Below, one piece after another: positions 18,167 through 25,963 of a stretch of 64,000 bases of DNA (positions are counted from its first letter, which is position 1; each line of letters opens with the position of its first letter). Location of the stretch: contig JAEWGD010000006.1 in assembly GCA_023388515.1 (NCBI GenBank), positions 124,001 through 188,000 on the forward strand. Direction: 5' to 3'. Made by a program: the position numbers and the translations under genes. The DNA comes from Bacillota bacterium. GTDB lineage: Bacteria > Bacillota > Clostridia > Oscillospirales > Ruminococcaceae. The notes below the pieces were generated by a model. That model was not told the origin of the DNA and searched no databases. It saw nothing but the letters and a program-made list of their open reading frames with translations.

Positions 18167-18870
18167 AAATAGAGATTCTTTTTCCTGAATTCTGTAATTT
18201 ATTTGGGGATATTGGAAATATTAAATATTTAAAAGAGTGTTTACCCGATGAAGAATTTATTGAAACCTCTTTTCTATCTGAGCCAGCTTTTGTTTCTGAG
18301 GAAGTAAGTTTTATTTATATGGGAGCTATGACTGAACGAATACAAGAAAAGGTTATAGAAAAGTTTATGCCATATAAGCAGAGGATTGAGGATTTAATTG
18401 AAAAGGGAACTGTTTTCTTATTCACTGGAAATGCAATTGAGGTTTTGGGTAGTTATATAGAAGATGAGGATAGGCGAATTGATTGTTTAAATTTGTTTGA
18501 TTTTTATGCAAAGCGTAATATGATGTCAAGATATAGTGGTTTAGTTTTCGGAAAGTTTAATGATATTGATATTGTTGGATTTAAGGCACAATTTACAATG
18601 GCATATGGCAATAATGAAAGCTCTTATTTTATTAAAACAAGTAGAGGAATTGGTTTTAATAAAAAAAGCAATTTTGAGGGAATAGTTAAGAATAATTTTT
18701 TTGGGACATACTTGATTGGCCCAATACTTGTACTAAATCCACTTTTCACAAAATATTTATTTGAGAAGATGGGGATAAAATCACCTAAAATAGCGTTTGA
18801 AGACGAAGTAATGGAGGCGTATTACAAAAGATTAGAAGATTTTAAAAATCCAAAAGTTGAAATACATTAA
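18163..18870 (+). CDS. gatD: GatD-like protein lacking the glutaminase catalytic residues
   Basis: The 235-residue protein aligns along its length with GatD: FGDIGN near residues 15-19, the LFDFYAKRNMMSRYSG strand, AYGNNE, and GTYLIGPILVLNP. The catalytic Cys of the CGGYQ elbow is Thr88 here (LFTGNAIEVLG), and the catalytic His of the YLHGP motif is Ile185 (YLIGP). The oxyanion glycines (GGGSD) are MGAMT. It therefore should not hydrolyse glutamine. The fold is otherwise intact and the gene is translationally coupled to murT, so it is unlikely to be a dead gene. It may be a structural or regulatory partner. The symbol is by homology only. Confidence 0.88.
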   Translation: MKIEILFPEFCNLFGDIGNIKYLKECLPDEEFIETSFLSEPAFVSEEVSFIYMGAMTERIQEKVIEKFMPYKQRIEDLIEKGTVFLFTGNAIEVLGSYIEDEDRRIDCLNLFDFYAKRNMMSRYSGLVFGKFNDIDIVGFKAQFTMAYGNNESSYFIKTSRGIGFNKKSNFEGIVKNNFFGTYLIGPILVLNPLFTKYLFEKMGIKSPKIAFEDEVMEAYYKRLEDFKNPKVEIH

Positions 18871-18875
18871 ACATG

Positions 18876-18911
18876 AAATCCGTAAAGAAGTAACTTCTTT
18901 ACGGATTTTTT
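18876..18911 (+). terminator. Terminator after the murT-gatD operon
   Basis: A perfect 15-bp stem (18876-18890 with 18894-18908) with a 3-nt loop is followed by T residues. It is the strongest hairpin in this part of the window. Confidence 0.93.
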
Positions 18912-19043
18912 AACAAACTATTAACATAAAATCACATTATGTAGTAAACTGTGACGTTACATTTATATAATTATATGATAAAATTAATAAAGATAGAGAG
19001 AAAAAGCAAATAAAAAATTAGAATAAAAGAAAGGAAGCAAGAA

Positions 19044-19355
19044 ATGAGAGTATTAACAAAAGGAGTTAACGAAATCAAGGAGGTAAACAGAACAGTTTAT
19101 GTGGAGGTGCTTGGTAATAATATGATTACCTATAGAATTACCGAGAGCATTATTCTGATTGAAGATGAGGAAAAGCATACATATGGCGTAGAAATTGAGA
19201 GTAACTTTGGTGATAAAAGCGTTAGGGAATCAATTAATGATTTTTCACCTAGCTTATCAGAGGTGGTTGAGTTTACGGAAAAATTGATAAGGAACACTGT
19301 TTTACCAACATCACTTTACGATATCGCTTTAGATTATCTCGGAACTTGTATATAA
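19044..19355 (+). CDS. Small conserved clostridial protein (DUF6514-like)
   Basis: The 103-residue soluble protein has an N-terminal beta-rich part (TYRITESIILIEDEEKHTYGVEIES) and a C-terminal helical part (SPSLSEVVEFTEKLIRNTVLPTSLYDIALDYL). The shape resembles the small clostridial DUF6514 family, in which YGI and a P-x-x-L-x-D end recur. The assignment is from memory of the pattern. AAAGGAAG precedes the ATG. It is a single gene between two terminators, with no function suggested. Confidence 0.7.
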   Translation: MRVLTKGVNEIKEVNRTVYVEVLGNNMITYRITESIILIEDEEKHTYGVEIESNFGDKSVRESINDFSPSLSEVVEFTEKLIRNTVLPTSLYDIALDYLGTCI

Positions 19356-19380
19356 AATTAAGGATATATAATAAAATATA

Positions 19381-19415
19381 AAAAATGGTTGTGAAATTTT
19401 CTTCACAACCATTTT
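19381..19415. terminator. Bidirectional terminator between convergent genes
   Basis: A 14-bp perfect stem (19382-19395 with 19402-19415) has A residues on the left and T residues on the right. It serves the small gene on the plus strand and the GH5 gene on the minus strand. Confidence 0.88.
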
Positions 19416-19418
19416 GCT

Positions 19419-20960
19419 TTATGCACCAAGAACAATCTTGCTAATTTTCTTTAAATCATAGCTATCAATAACATTATCGGAGTTGAAATCAGCATTTGCT
19501 AAGGAGAATGCTGTGGAGTCTGTCTTGTTTAAAATATATTTTTTTGTTAATGCAACATCAAGCGAATTAACTTTTCCATCTGAATTAACATCACCATTAG
19601 CAGTTGTAGGCGTAGTATTATAATGCTCTGATAGGGTAACACCATTGCTTCCGAGTTGTATTTGATGGTCAAGACCTATAAATTTACCATCATCATTTTG
19701 CCACAATGCTGGTTTAAGAAGTGCGTACTTTTCCTCATCCCATTTAGAGAAATTATCATAAACTAATCCACCAGTATCGCCAGAGTTTTCATTAAAACAC
19801 CAAAAAGTATGATGAATTTTTTCTTCAATTAAATAATCACGAAGTAAAACCATCCATTTTTCGTTATCTCCACCGTCCATAAAGCCACCCCATTCGCCTA
19901 TAAGCAGTGGAGCAATTCCTTCCTCATGCAAGTATGCCCAGTTGTCATACCAGCAATCTTCCATCAAGGTTTCTTGCGTAAACCCCTCATAAAACCAAGT
20001 TTGTTCATAAACCAAAGGGCCGTAATCGTGAGGGGAGTAGACTAATTGACTTTGATGTTTACCTAAATCAATAGGATATTCTCTCGCCCCACGCAAATTC
20101 CCACCCCACCAAGTTGAGTGGTAAAACGTGGTATTTGTTGTCCACTCAATTCTAGGAGCAGTCCAATCATAGCCTTCCTTAGGATAAACTTCAGTACCCT
20201 CAACCATAATCAAGAGATTTGGGTTTATAGCAAGAATTTTCTTACCAGCAGTTTCAGCAACATGCTTCCAGTTGTTATGGTCAGTTGAGTTATCCCATTT
20301 AGCCATATTATCTGGAGTATCAGCAGTTCCATGTGGCTCATTTTTTATATCAATTGCTAGAATGGTATCATCATCTTTCCAGTAATCAGTAAACCATTCT
20401 AACGATTCATACATCATTTCAGTTGTATAAACATCAGTATACCATAGATTAAAAACATGACCAGCCGAATGAGTTTCAGCACTATGAATATCAATCATTA
20501 TCTTTATTCCATACTGTTTACACCACTCTACAGCCTGTTCAAAAAGCTGCTTACTATTCATGCCATCAAGTTCAGGGTTTGTAAATTCATTAACCTTAGG
20601 GGGAGCAGGGTCAGGGTCGTCATTTTTCCACTGATTAAGTATTTGAGTTGAAACAGGCACACGCAAAAAATTCAAGCCACGATCAGCAATTGACTTGATA
20701 GCATCATGCATATTACAAGACCAAACGCCATCAAAAACCCCACTTCCAACATTAAAACCAAACCAGTTACAGCCAGTAATCCACACTTCATTTCCATACA
20801 TATCCATAATTTTGTTTCCCTCAACATGAAGCCAATCATCATTAGTTGAGTTAACAACAGCAGAAACCTTAGTATCAGTGGATGTGTTTACGGAAAAACT
20901 GAGAGATGCCATAATTGCTGCTGATACAGCAATAGAAGTGATTTTTTTTATAATGCTCAT
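19419..20960 (-). CDS. Secreted GH5 cellulase with type I dockerin
   Basis: The 513-residue enzyme has a signal peptide (1 to about 34). Its glycoside hydrolase 5 barrel (about 45-445) carries the acid/base E208 in DIKNEPHG and the nucleophile E356 in LLIGEWGGF, plus the supporting R100 in FLRVPVS, HD in YSPHDYGP and W in FWCFN. A short TTPTTA linker leads to a dockerin at 456-513 with two good calcium loops (DVNSDGKVNSLD and DFNSDNVIDSYD). It retains beta-1,4-glucan cleavage features and should dock to a cohesin scaffold. It lies 45 bp after the NrdD-like gene on the same strand. I see no strong promoter in between. Confidence 0.95.
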   Translation of the reverse strand: MSIIKKITSIAVSAAIMASLSFSVNTSTDTKVSAVVNSTNDDWLHVEGNKIMDMYGNEVWITGCNWFGFNVGSGVFDGVWSCNMHDAIKSIADRGLNFLRVPVSTQILNQWKNDDPDPAPPKVNEFTNPELDGMNSKQLFEQAVEWCKQYGIKIMIDIHSAETHSAGHVFNLWYTDVYTTEMMYESLEWFTDYWKDDDTILAIDIKNEPHGTADTPDNMAKWDNSTDHNNWKHVAETAGKKILAINPNLLIMVEGTEVYPKEGYDWTAPRIEWTTNTTFYHSTWWGGNLRGAREYPIDLGKHQSQLVYSPHDYGPLVYEQTWFYEGFTQETLMEDCWYDNWAYLHEEGIAPLLIGEWGGFMDGGDNEKWMVLLRDYLIEEKIHHTFWCFNENSGDTGGLVYDNFSKWDEEKYALLKPALWQNDDGKFIGLDHQIQLGSNGVTLSEHYNTTPTTANGDVNSDGKVNSLDVALTKKYILNKTDSTAFSLANADFNSDNVIDSYDLKKISKIVLGA

Positions 20961-21005
20961 AAGTCTGTCCTCATCCTTTCAGAATAGCCCCAATTTATAT
21001 CATAA

Positions 21006-21272
21006 TTAAACGGTATGCTTTACACGGTCATGAACTTCAGCTTTTTTAGCATCGTTAAACCTGTCAACAGTGCCGACTAAATATCCTGTTATGCGTCTTA
21101 TACGCTGAAAAGGGATATCTTGAAAGTAATATTTGACATTAACAAAATCCCCATCTACTTCAACGTCCATAGCATCAATTGACTTATTAGGGTATTTATT
21201 CCTTCCATTTGTTATATAAGCCTCAAGTTCCTTTTCAGCCAATTCACCGTTAATTACGTTTACTTTTACCAT
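21006..21272 (-). CDS. Autonomous NrdD C-terminal-like protein
   Basis: This 88-residue protein begins with an unrelated helix-strand part. It ends in PFQRIRRITGYLVGTVDRFNDAKKAEVHDRVKH, resembling the end of class III anaerobic ribonucleotide reductase (RRxxGYL, then DRFNxxKxxExxDR), the loop that holds the glycyl radical. Such small proteins are commonly annotated as anaerobic ribonucleoside-triphosphate reductase although the catalytic barrel is missing. The Gly in TGYL is the counterpart of the radical glycine by position. The start is the ATG at 21272 after AGAGGT; upstream codons extending the frame to 21434 cross a promoter and a terminator. An NrdR-box-like element lies in its promoter. 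Confidence 0.82.
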   Translation of the reverse strand: MVKVNVINGELAEKELEAYITNGRNKYPNKSIDAMDVEVDGDFVNVKYYFQDIPFQRIRRITGYLVGTVDRFNDAKKAEVHDRVKHTV

Positions 21273-21324
21273 AATTATACCTCTTTTAATTTTATTCAAG
21301 TAGCACATATTGTGATTGTATATT

Positions 21325-21353
21325 ATTATAACACAACATAATGTGCTTGACAA
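21325..21353 (-). promoter_or_regulatory. Sigma-A promoter of the NrdD-like gene
   Basis: On the minus strand, TTGTCA (21348-21353), a 17-base spacer and a perfect TATAAT (21325-21330) lie 50 bases before the start codon. Confidence 0.85.
21331..21346 (-). promoter_or_regulatory. NrdR-box-like palindrome in the promoter spacer
   Basis: ACACAACATAATGTGC has CAC and GTG separated by eight bases, with most of the AT core expected of an NrdR box (pattern recalled as acaCwAtATaTwGTGt). It fills the spacer between -35 and -10. A second, shorter CACATATTGTG palindrome lies at 21304-21314. NrdR represses ribonucleotide reductase genes. Confidence 0.5.
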
Positions 21354-21360
21354 GTCTTTT

Positions 21361-21415
21361 TTTAAAAAAAATAAAGAATACAGGAAATAATATTTCAGCA
21401 TTATTTCCTGTATTC
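21361..21415 (-). terminator. Terminator of hydG
   Basis: A perfect 16-bp stem (21400-21415 with 21376-21391) is followed on the minus strand by TTTATTTTTTTT. It begins 22 bases after the hydG stop and separates hydG from the NrdD-like gene. Confidence 0.93.
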
Positions 21416-21437
21416 TGTTAAGCTCTTTATTCAATTA

Positions 21438-22880
21438 TTAGAACCTGAAATCTCTTTCTCCAGCCTTAATTAAATCAAGATATTCATCAAACTTATCACG
21501 AGCCTTAGGTTCTGCAATATTATTTCTTTCTTTTTCAATAACATTAAACGTCAATTCCTTAAACTCATCATCGCCATAATCAAGGGCATATTCGGTTAGA
21601 GTAAGCATTGCATTGGGCAAACAGCAGTTGGAAATATTCCCTGATTTAGCTAACTGCATAAACCTATCACCAGTTCTGCCCTCACGATAACAAGCAGTAC
21701 AAAAACTAGGGATAAAGCCATTTTTAAGAAGTGTTTTTGCTACATCAGCCTGTGAACGCTCATCTGAAACCTTAAACTGTGCAGTATCTTCCTCTTTACA
21801 TCCACAAGTATTGCATTGACTTTCTGCATATCCACCAACACCAGTACATGAACCACCACTTGCTTGAGAAATTCCGAGTGAAATAATCTCATCCCTAAAG
21901 CTTTGCTCCTCACGAGTGGAGATAATCATTCCTGTATATGGAACAGCAAGTCTTAGAACTCCAATAATTGTTTTAAACTGTTCATCATCAACAATATGTG
22001 GGTATTGTTCTAATTCTACCCCCTCAGCACCTCTTAATCTTGGAACTGAAATAGTATGAGGTCCAACTCCAAAGCTATCTTCGAGATGGAGTACATGAAG
22101 CATTGTTGCAATTACCTCATATTTATACTCATAAAGTCCATATAAAACACCAATTCCAACATCATCAATTCCACCATCCATAGCTCTGTCATGAGCAGTA
22201 GTGTGGTAATCATAATTACTTTTTGGGCCTGAAGGGTGAACCCTCTCATATGTTGGTTTATGATATGTTTCTTGGAAAAGCACATATGTGCCAATTCCAG
22301 CCTCTTTAAGCTTTTTATAATTTTCAACAGTGGTAGAGGCGATATTCACATTAATTCTTCTAATTTCACCATTTCCACTTTTGGTATCATAGATAGTTTT
22401 CATACATTCGGTTATGTATTCAATAGGACAGTTTTTATCATCTTCTCCAGCTTCAAGAGCAATACGTTTATGTCCCATTTCAACCAGAGCCTTAGTTTCT
22501 ATAACAATTTGCTCTTGTGTTAATTTTTTTCTGGTTATACCGGAACCAGTATGGTATCCACAATATTCACAACCATTAATGCAATAGTTTGAAACATAAA
22601 GTGGTGCAAACATTACAATTCTTCTGCCATAAATATCTTCTTTAATTTTTCTTGCAAGTGAAAAAACACGTTCCCGTAGTTCTGAATGTTCACTATCTTC
22701 ACAAGCGTGAATAAGGACTGAAACCTCCATGTGATTTAACCCCTTGAGTGTTTCAGCTTTTTCGAGAATGCTAAGAACTAAATCCTTATTATTTCGGTTA
22801 TCCTCACCATATTTTAAGGCTTTAATTATTTCATCATGGTTAATAAATTCCTCAGCTTTTTTTGATTTACTATTAAACAT
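21438..22880 (-). CDS. hydG: [FeFe]-hydrogenase maturase HydG
   Basis: HydG is the radical-SAM tyrosine lyase that makes the CO and CN ligands of the hydrogenase H-cluster. The 480-residue protein has the radical-SAM cluster motif CINGCEYC (C100, C104, C107). The auxiliary-cluster Cys are near the C terminus (FCTACYREGRTGDRF, then NCC), the feature that separates HydG from ThiH. The length fits. The ATG at 22880 lies 30 bases from the nearest GGAGGG, but a hairpin between them may bring the two together. It follows the TM1266-type regulator gene by 47 bp. HydE, HydF and the hydrogenase itself are not in the window. Confidence 0.96.
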   Translation of the reverse strand: MFNSKSKKAEEFINHDEIIKALKYGEDNRNNKDLVLSILEKAETLKGLNHMEVSVLIHACEDSEHSELRERVFSLARKIKEDIYGRRIVMFAPLYVSNYCINGCEYCGYHTGSGITRKKLTQEQIVIETKALVEMGHKRIALEAGEDDKNCPIEYITECMKTIYDTKSGNGEIRRINVNIASTTVENYKKLKEAGIGTYVLFQETYHKPTYERVHPSGPKSNYDYHTTAHDRAMDGGIDDVGIGVLYGLYEYKYEVIATMLHVLHLEDSFGVGPHTISVPRLRGAEGVELEQYPHIVDDEQFKTIIGVLRLAVPYTGMIISTREEQSFRDEIISLGISQASGGSCTGVGGYAESQCNTCGCKEEDTAQFKVSDERSQADVAKTLLKNGFIPSFCTACYREGRTGDRFMQLAKSGNISNCCLPNAMLTLTEYALDYGDDEFKELTFNVIEKERNNIAEPKARDKFDEYLDLIKAGERDFRF

Positions 22881-22885
22881 ATTTT

Positions 22886-22908
22886 CGCTTTCTTATAAAA
22901 TGAAAGCG
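22886..22908 (-). promoter_or_regulatory. Hairpin between the Shine-Dalgarno and start of hydG
   Basis: On the minus strand GGAGGG (22911-22916) is followed by CGCTTTC, a 9-nt loop and GAAAGCG, then AAAAT and the ATG at 22880. The linear spacing is far too long for initiation. With the 7-bp stem formed, the effective spacing drops to a normal value. Confidence 0.6.
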
Positions 22909-22927
22909 TCCCTCCAATCGTAATAAA

Positions 22928-23173
22928 TTAGTGTTTAGATATGGCAGCCTTAACTGAGATGCCTTTTATTTGTCCAAGTTTACCAGTTAAGCTGCTTATT
23001 TCGTCAACTGTTGCATTAACAACAACGGAAATAACAGAAATATTCCGTTCCTTGTAAGGCAAACCCATTCTGCCAATAATAATTTTATTGTACTCATGTA
23101 AAATTAAATTTACTTTTTCTGACTTATCGGTTTCATCTAAAACAATACCAATAACAGCAATTTTCTGTTCCAT
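22928..23173 (-). CDS. TM1266-type putative regulator of the iron-only hydrogenase system
   Basis: The 81-residue single-domain protein has an ACT-like beta-alpha-beta fold. IAVIGIVLDE is the first strand, HEYNKIIIGRMGLPYKERNISVISVVVNATVDEISSLTGKLGQIKGISVKAA the remainder. RMGLPY and the GxIxGV-type end are typical of the TM1266 family encoded beside hydrogenase maturation genes. These proteins resemble the NikR C-terminal or ACT domain and may sense a ligand; no DNA-binding part is present. The start is the ATG at 23173 after GAGGTG. Upstream is a leader with a terminator hairpin. Confidence 0.88.
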   Translation of the reverse strand: MEQKIAVIGIVLDETDKSEKVNLILHEYNKIIIGRMGLPYKERNISVISVVVNATVDEISSLTGKLGQIKGISVKAAISKH

Positions 23174-23348
23174 AAACACCTCACAAATAAAAATCCGATT
23201 GCATAAATTTATACAATCGGATACAGCTAACATATTATATTAAAATAAAGTTAGTTGTCATCCAATTGCCAAGAATAATCTCTGCAATTCGATAAACATA
23301 CAATTGATTAATCAACGAAAGAATAAATCCTTCCGTTCATTATATCTT
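23174..23348 (-). ncRNA. Structured leader RNA (candidate riboswitch or attenuator) before the TM1266-hydG genes
   Basis: From the predicted start near 23348 the RNA first forms a perfect 10-bp hairpin (23314-23337). A 9-nt strand at 23260-23268 is almost identical to the right arm of the terminator and can pair fully with the left arm (23214-23222). A second helix (ACA-CUAAC with GUUAG-UGU) extends this antiterminator to about 17 bp. A six-base AAUUGC (23284-23289) can pair with GCAAUU (23264-23269) and would sequester the antiterminator strand. No T-box, S-box, THF or GEMM signature was recognised. The ligand is unknown. Confidence 0.72.
23185..23222 (-). terminator. Conditional terminator in the hydrogenase-maturation leader
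   Basis: On the minus strand ATCCGATTG (23214-23222) pairs perfectly with CAATCGGAT (23193-23201) and is followed by TTTTTATTT. It ends only about 10 bases before the start of the regulator gene, so it must be read through for expression. Confidence 0.85.
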
Positions 23349-23354
23349 ACATTT

Positions 23355-23383
23355 ATCATAAACCTATTTTAGAAAAAAGTCAA
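23355..23383 (-). promoter_or_regulatory. Sigma-A promoter of the TM1266-hydG transcript
   Basis: On the minus strand TTGACT (23378-23383), a 17-base spacer and TATGAT (23355-23360). The predicted transcript begins about 175 bases before the first start codon. Confidence 0.82.
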
Positions 23384-23413
23384 GTAGGAATAAAGAAAAT
23401 GTCTAAAATAGTT

Positions 23414-25942
23414 TTATAAAAGATTTAAACCATATTTCATATATAGTTTTTTGAACCATGATTGATTATTATAAACATCATATACCATTCTCTTTGCAAT
23501 TGAAAGTAAGAAATCAACTTCATCCTGATTACTTATATGTTCACTTAATCCTGCCTTAAGAACATATTCAACAACGGTATGCATTTCACCCTTTTGTAAA
23601 AGTGATGAATTTTCTTCGACATAATCAGCAAACTCAAAATACTGCATATTAGAGTTTTCAACACCAGTAAAATCAAGCAACTGCATTATATACGAATATA
23701 AGTTTATAATATTTGAATTGTTGTCATCACTCTCGAAACCTTGTCGCATTTTAGAAATCATAAACTTTCTTTTTATTATAATAAAAACTATACTTAATAT
23801 TATAAGAACAATTATAGAAATTATAGTAATAGTTATTGAGCCCTTAAATGTGTTTTCTTCTGATACAACAGATGTACTCTCGACACTCGAAGTTGATGGT
23901 TGCTCAGTTACTGATGTAGTAGGCTTAGTTGTAGGGTTAGTTGTTGCTGGCGTTGTCTTAGCTTCAGTTTCCTTAGGAGCGGTTGTTTCCTTTGGCTTTT
24001 TAGTCTCCTTTTTTTCTTCTTCTGGCACTTCACCATCAGCGTATCCAGGAGTAAATTCATAAGGCACCCAACCCATCCCATCAAGATAAACCTCTACCCA
24101 TGCGTGTGCATATCTATCTTTAACATTGATTTTATATGAGGAATCTTCAGTTTTATTTGATGAATTAAACTCTGATTTTGGCACAACATAACCAGTAACA
24201 TATCTTGTAGGAATTCCAGCCATTCTTGAAAGCACAGCACCTGCTGAAGCGAAATGTGTGCAATACCCCTCGTTGTTTTCCAATAAAAAGAAATTAACGA
24301 AATCTCTGTTTTTTGGAGTCTTACCAGGCGATAAACTATATTTTGCATCTTCTGCTAAAGCCATTTGTATTTTAGCAAGAGCAACATATGATGAGTTGCT
24401 ATTTTCAAAAATATCTGAATAATGTTCCCGAAGCTCATCCATGCTATCATTATCAGGCAGTGAAGTATAATTATCATAAACAAAATTAAGATAAGAGTTC
24501 TCAATAACATTCATATTATAAGAAGTATCATATTGGTAATAGTTATTGAAATCTTCAATAACCCCAGACATTACGCCCATACTTTTGAATGTAAAAGTGT
24601 ACTCTTGTTTATTTTCCAAAGCAATAGTAGTATCATTTATATAAGTGAACTCATCATTTTTATTAAGTGCATAATACGGAACATAATTCGTTTCATGTCG
24701 CTTATAGCTTGGAGTAATTTTTATAGAATTCGTGTAAAATGGATTTACAAATTCAGCTCTATTATACAATAAAAAATCCTGAGGATAAACTCCATACTTA
24801 TCCATTTCATCAAAAAGAGATGAATTTTTTTCATAGAGCCTTTCAGGAATAGTATCCCAACTGTTCCCAGTATAAACAGCCCCAACATAGCTTTTTAGGT
24901 ATAAAGTTTCATGCGGATTTGAAGAAACCTCAACAACTAAATCCGTTATATTTTTATATTTAAGTGAGTTATGCTGACCGAGTTTACCATTATCAGAACC
25001 ACCTGTTGAGCTGTTTGAAAATGACAACTTGATTTTTTCAATACTACCTTGAATATCATCAAGAGAGAATTCCTCAACAGCAGTTTTAACATTTGAACGG
25101 AAATCATCAATTGACTGAGGACGTTCATAATTCATAACACTTATCATAATATTTGTAATAATTAGAATAGAAAGAGCGATTGCAACAGCCCACATTGAGC
25201 TAAGCCAGCCAACCTTAAACTTGATATTAGGCTTGGAGTAAAAATTATTACCTTTTCTAAGAAAATTAGCATCAGTTTTATTTGCGTGTTCATTATAACT
25301 TGAATTTTGCATGACAAGAATAGAAATCCAGAATGTAATAAGCATAAAAGCAAATATATACTTAGGTGCCAACCCATTAAATAAACCAACTTCCAACAAC
25401 GGGAATGTAAGCAGAAAGCTTGCTAAAAAGTTGGGTTTTGCAATTACAAAATAGCAAATAAGCATAATCAAAAGAAATGCTGAAAATATCAAAAAGGTGG
25501 TAATGCAATCTGTGGTAGAAATTTTGACATTAACTCTGAAATATTCTATATTGGAATAGTTTATTTTATTATAAATTCTATTGAACGTCAACTGAAAGCC
25601 ATTTATGTAAGAATCCCAATGGTTCTTAATTGAAACTACATATATCAAGAGGGCAGGTATTAACGTAAAAAGAAATTTCTTTGGCAACATAAAAACAGTT
25701 GTAAAAAATGCAAAGAAAACAACCAAATAAAAAAATAATTCAGCCTCATAAAACCTAAAATCAAATAGGCTGATAAAGCTATAAATACTACCAAAGCATC
25801 CTAAAAAAGCAGTTACAATAAGCGACAAAAGTTTGAAAGAATATTTTTGCTTTTGTAAAACAGAAAGCGATATATTGTCTTTTACTATTATACTACTTTT
25901 AGGAGGTTGAATAATTTTATTCTTATTAGAGCGTATAAACAT
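23414..25942 (-). CDS. Membrane-bound transglutaminase-like protein
   Basis: The 842-residue protein has an N-terminal membrane block of about six or seven helices and a large extracytoplasmic part with a transglutaminase-like core. C561 in GYCTHFASAGAVLSRMAGIPTRYVTGYV and H613 in RYAHAWVEVY form the catalytic pair, and WVPYEFTPG holds the third position with Glu. A Lys/Thr/Pro-rich linker, one more helix and a cytoplasmic helical tail follow. It is the last gene of a MoxR - DUF58 - transglutaminase set, a common bacterial trio of unknown substrate linked to envelope proteins. AAAGGAATT precedes the start. A peptidase or crosslinking role is inferred. Confidence 0.9.
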   Translation of the reverse strand: MFIRSNKNKIIQPPKSSIIVKDNISLSVLQKQKYSFKLLSLIVTAFLGCFGSIYSFISLFDFRFYEAELFFYLVVFFAFFTTVFMLPKKFLFTLIPALLIYVVSIKNHWDSYINGFQLTFNRIYNKINYSNIEYFRVNVKISTTDCITTFLIFSAFLLIMLICYFVIAKPNFLASFLLTFPLLEVGLFNGLAPKYIFAFMLITFWISILVMQNSSYNEHANKTDANFLRKGNNFYSKPNIKFKVGWLSSMWAVAIALSILIITNIMISVMNYERPQSIDDFRSNVKTAVEEFSLDDIQGSIEKIKLSFSNSSTGGSDNGKLGQHNSLKYKNITDLVVEVSSNPHETLYLKSYVGAVYTGNSWDTIPERLYEKNSSLFDEMDKYGVYPQDFLLYNRAEFVNPFYTNSIKITPSYKRHETNYVPYYALNKNDEFTYINDTTIALENKQEYTFTFKSMGVMSGVIEDFNNYYQYDTSYNMNVIENSYLNFVYDNYTSLPDNDSMDELREHYSDIFENSNSSYVALAKIQMALAEDAKYSLSPGKTPKNRDFVNFFLLENNEGYCTHFASAGAVLSRMAGIPTRYVTGYVVPKSEFNSSNKTEDSSYKINVKDRYAHAWVEVYLDGMGWVPYEFTPGYADGEVPEEEKKETKKPKETTAPKETEAKTTPATTNPTTKPTTSVTEQPSTSSVESTSVVSEENTFKGSITITIISIIVLIILSIVFIIIKRKFMISKMRQGFESDDNNSNIINLYSYIMQLLDFTGVENSNMQYFEFADYVEENSSLLQKGEMHTVVEYVLKAGLSEHISNQDEVDFLLSIAKRMVYDVYNNQSWFKKLYMKYGLNLL

Positions 25943-25963
25943 ATTATTAATTCCTTTTGTGGA

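Noticed and set aside
18163..18870. Sequencing error or pseudogene as explanation for the GatD changes
   Set aside because: The frame is intact over 235 codons, the changes are at separate active-site positions, and the flanking conserved residues and coupling to murT are kept.
21273..21434. N-terminal extension of the NrdD-like protein by 54 codons
   Set aside because: The extension would cover a consensus promoter and the hydG terminator. The ATG at 21272 has a Shine-Dalgarno and the family length.
23174..23348. T-box, THF, GEMM or S-box identity for the hydrogenase leader
   Set aside because: None of the conserved cores I know (for example the T-box GGUACCGCG or the S-box GAGGGA region) is present.
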